DNA of 5,623 nt from Campylobacterota bacterium (GTDB lineage: Bacteria > Campylobacterota > Campylobacteria > Campylobacterales > Sulfurovaceae): the NCBI GenBank assembly GCA_003646525.1, contig QMKU01000105.1, forward strand, positions 1-5,623, in the 5' to 3' direction. Position numbers and translations under genes: made by a program. The notes under the pieces are model-generated. The model was not told the DNA's origin and searched no databases. It saw only the letters and a list, made by a program, of their open reading frames with translations. Positions 4,647 through 5,623 of the stretch are shown here, piece by piece; within the stretch, counting starts at the first letter, position 1; each line of letters opens with the position of its first letter.

Positions 4647-5171
4647 ATGAAAAAAATACTACTCGCCCTACTCGCACTAACTGTTGTCGCTGCTGGCACA
4701 CTCTTCTTTCTCAACGGAAAAGATACTTATGATGCTAGCAAATACTCTGCTACGCTCAGCAATGGACTCAACCAAGGTTCAACTATTGCCTATACCCTCC
4801 CCGATCAATTTGACAAAACACAGAGACTCAATGACTCAACCCGTAAACTGATATTGGTTTTTGCCAAAGATACAGGACATACAGTCAAGGAGTATCTCAA
4901 AGCACAACCTGCTGACTACTTGACAAAATATGCTACTGCTTTTATCGCAGATGTCAGCCCCATGCCAGTCATAATACGAAATACATTTGCATTACCTGAT
5001 CTCAAAAAACAACACTATAGTGTTGTACTCATCTATGACAAACAAATGTCACAGGAGTTCAAAAAAGATGCAAAAACAGATGCAATTGCAGTTGCAACAC
5101 TCAAAGATCGAAAGATCGAAAAAATTGAGTATCTCAAAAGCGTAAAAGAGCTCAAGGCAGCCCTCCAGTAG
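4647..5171 (+). CDS. Exported or membrane-anchored protein, probable thioredoxin-like fold without cysteines
   Basis: The 174-residue protein starts with a classic export signal: Lys2-Lys3, then a hydrophobic segment (about 4-22). There is no lipobox cysteine, so it is either cleaved or anchored by this helix in the inner membrane, with the rest in the periplasm. The mature part has alternating strands and helices: RKLILVFAKDTG (66-77), YATAFIADVSPMPVII (95-110), HYSVVLIYD (123-131) and AIAVATLKDRKIEKIEYL (146-163), then KSVKELKAAL. The last part, a strand with a KDxKI turn and a closing helix, is like the end of thioredoxin-fold domains, and the Pro in SPMPV could be the cis-Pro. There is no CxxC and no Cys at all, so it is not a redox thioredoxin. 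AAGGA lies nine bases before the ATG. It is divergent from nagA and convergent with acpS (15-bp gap). I do not recognise a specific family. Confidence 0.85.
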   Translation: MKKILLALLALTVVAAGTLFFLNGKDTYDASKYSATLSNGLNQGSTIAYTLPDQFDKTQRLNDSTRKLILVFAKDTGHTVKEYLKAQPADYLTKYATAFIADVSPMPVIIRNTFALPDLKKQHYSVVLIYDKQMSQEFKKDAKTDAIAVATLKDRKIEKIEYLKSVKELKAALQ

Positions 5172-5186
5172 ATCGATTTGATAATA

Positions 5187-5549
5187 TTATTTTTGTATTT
5201 TTGTCTCAATCGCCACAACAGCAATAGCAAATCCACCGTCATGGCTAATAGAGAGAGAACTCTCTTTGATTTGATGTTTTTTCTGTGCTCTTGCAGTCAG
5301 GGTAAAATAAGGGGCTCCTCTAGGGTCTTTGGAGATTTCAATATCATGAAATGCAAGCTCCTGACCGATACCACATCCAAGTGCTTTGGAGATCGCCTCT
5401 TTTGCTGCCCAGAGACCTGCGAGGGATTCTAGCTTTTTTGTTCTGTCTATTTCGAGGGAAGTTAGATATTTCTCTTTGAATCTGTCACCAAATTTCTCCA
5501 GAGATCTTTCTATTCGGCTAATCTGTACGATATCGGTTCCTATTTTCAT
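5187..5549 (-). CDS. acpS: Holo-[acyl-carrier-protein] synthase
   Basis: Transfers 4'-phosphopantetheine from coenzyme A to the serine of the DSL motif of acyl carrier protein (EC 2.7.8.7), activating it for fatty acid synthesis. The 120-residue protein is full length for the short AcpS type. Visible motifs are IGTDIVQISRIE (3-14, with Mg-binding Asp6), FKEKYLTSLEI (24-34), SLAGLWAAKEAISKALGCG (42-60, with Mg-binding Glu51 and the CoA-binding KEA segment), a DPRGAP loop, and SLSISHDGGFAIAVVAI near the end. GGAG sits five bases before the ATG on the reverse strand. An upstream frame on the same strand ends 15 bp before the start, so acpS is probably the second or later gene of an operon. It converges with the exported-protein gene. 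Its substrate ACP is presumably the housekeeping AcpP elsewhere; the ACP-like protein at 1196 lacks the serine it would modify. Confidence 0.96.
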   Translation of the reverse strand: MKIGTDIVQISRIERSLEKFGDRFKEKYLTSLEIDRTKKLESLAGLWAAKEAISKALGCGIGQELAFHDIEISKDPRGAPYFTLTARAQKKHQIKESSLSISHDGGFAIAVVAIETKIQK

Positions 5550-5564
5550 AAATACTCCAAATGT

Positions 5565-5623
5565 TTAGGCTACCCCAAGGATACCAGAGAGTCTCTTTAC
5601 ATCCACTCCATAACCTTTGAAAC
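5565..5623 (-). CDS. 3' end of an unidentified gene upstream of acpS
   Basis: On the reverse strand the window edge enters a frame encoding FKGYGVDVKRLSGILGVA, ending in TAA at 5565-5567. Its stop is 15 bp before the acpS start, with the acpS ribosome binding site between them, which is the usual spacing within an operon. Of the three frames, this one has a natural protein composition and ends in the right place; one other stops within nine codons and the third is Trp-rich and overlaps acpS. Only 18 residues are visible and I do not recognise the protein. In some Campylobacterota a flagellar fliL gene lies beside acpS, but these residues do not look like a FliL C-terminus to me. Confidence 0.5.
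   Translation of the reverse strand, partial: FKGYGVDVKRLSGILGVA

Noticed and set aside
5103..5118. Tandem repeat AAAGATCG x2
   Set aside because: Two short copies within codons for a Lys/Ile/Glu-rich stretch; most likely codon bias and chance.
5172..5190. Bidirectional terminator between the exported-protein gene and acpS
   Set aside because: Only an all-AT palindrome (ATAATATTAT) before a T-rich stretch, too weak to call.
5178..5568. Plus-strand open frames across acpS
   Set aside because: Antisense to acpS, which is certain from its motifs; no initiation signals.
1..5623. CRISPR array, tRNA, rRNA or riboswitch
   Set aside because: No regularly spaced direct repeats, no tRNA-like cloverleaf and no recognisable conserved aptamer were seen on either strand.

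Overview
The window looks like chromosomal DNA of a low-GC Gram-negative bacterium, most likely a free-living member of Campylobacterota (Sulfurimonas/Sulfurovum type). This is an inference from AT-rich codon use, promoters of the TTTTGnTAnAAT kind without a clear -35 box, and the character of the NagA, Nfu and AcpS proteins. No rRNA or other marker gene is present to settle it.

Left part (1 to about 2200) is accessory DNA. It opens inside a C5 cytosine DNA methyltransferase gene (5' end outside the window). The stop codon of that gene lies inside a 70-bp structure with the layout of an integron attC recombination site (843-912). A second cassette-like gene starts 20 bp further on with a good ribosome binding site, but after about 30 codons it runs into unrelated sequence ending in a decayed start of a Y1/RAYT-type transposase. 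Next comes an intact membrane gene (1196-1867) with the two halves of an acyl-carrier-protein domain at opposite ends of the protein, split exactly where the phosphopantetheine serine should be. A 400-bp gene-free stretch follows, holding a 47-bp nested palindrome of REP/BIME type.

Right part (2200-5623) reads as ordinary chromosome: an Nfu-type Fe-S protein (+), a Uma2-family PD-(D/E)XK protein (-), an unannotated 32-residue single-helix membrane protein (-), N-acetylglucosamine-6-phosphate deacetylase nagA (-), a divergently transcribed exported protein probably of thioredoxin-like fold (+), holo-ACP synthase acpS (-) convergent with it, and the 3' end of an unidentified gene just upstream of acpS in the same operon.

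The points that most deserve checking are the attC site (a cassette array in a lineage where integrons are, to my knowledge, seldom reported), the permuted ACP/membrane protein, the small membrane protein, and the apparently leaderless nagA promoter. No complete new multi-gene system is visible. The left edge cuts off whatever lies upstream of the methyltransferase, so a restriction partner or integron integrase could be just outside.
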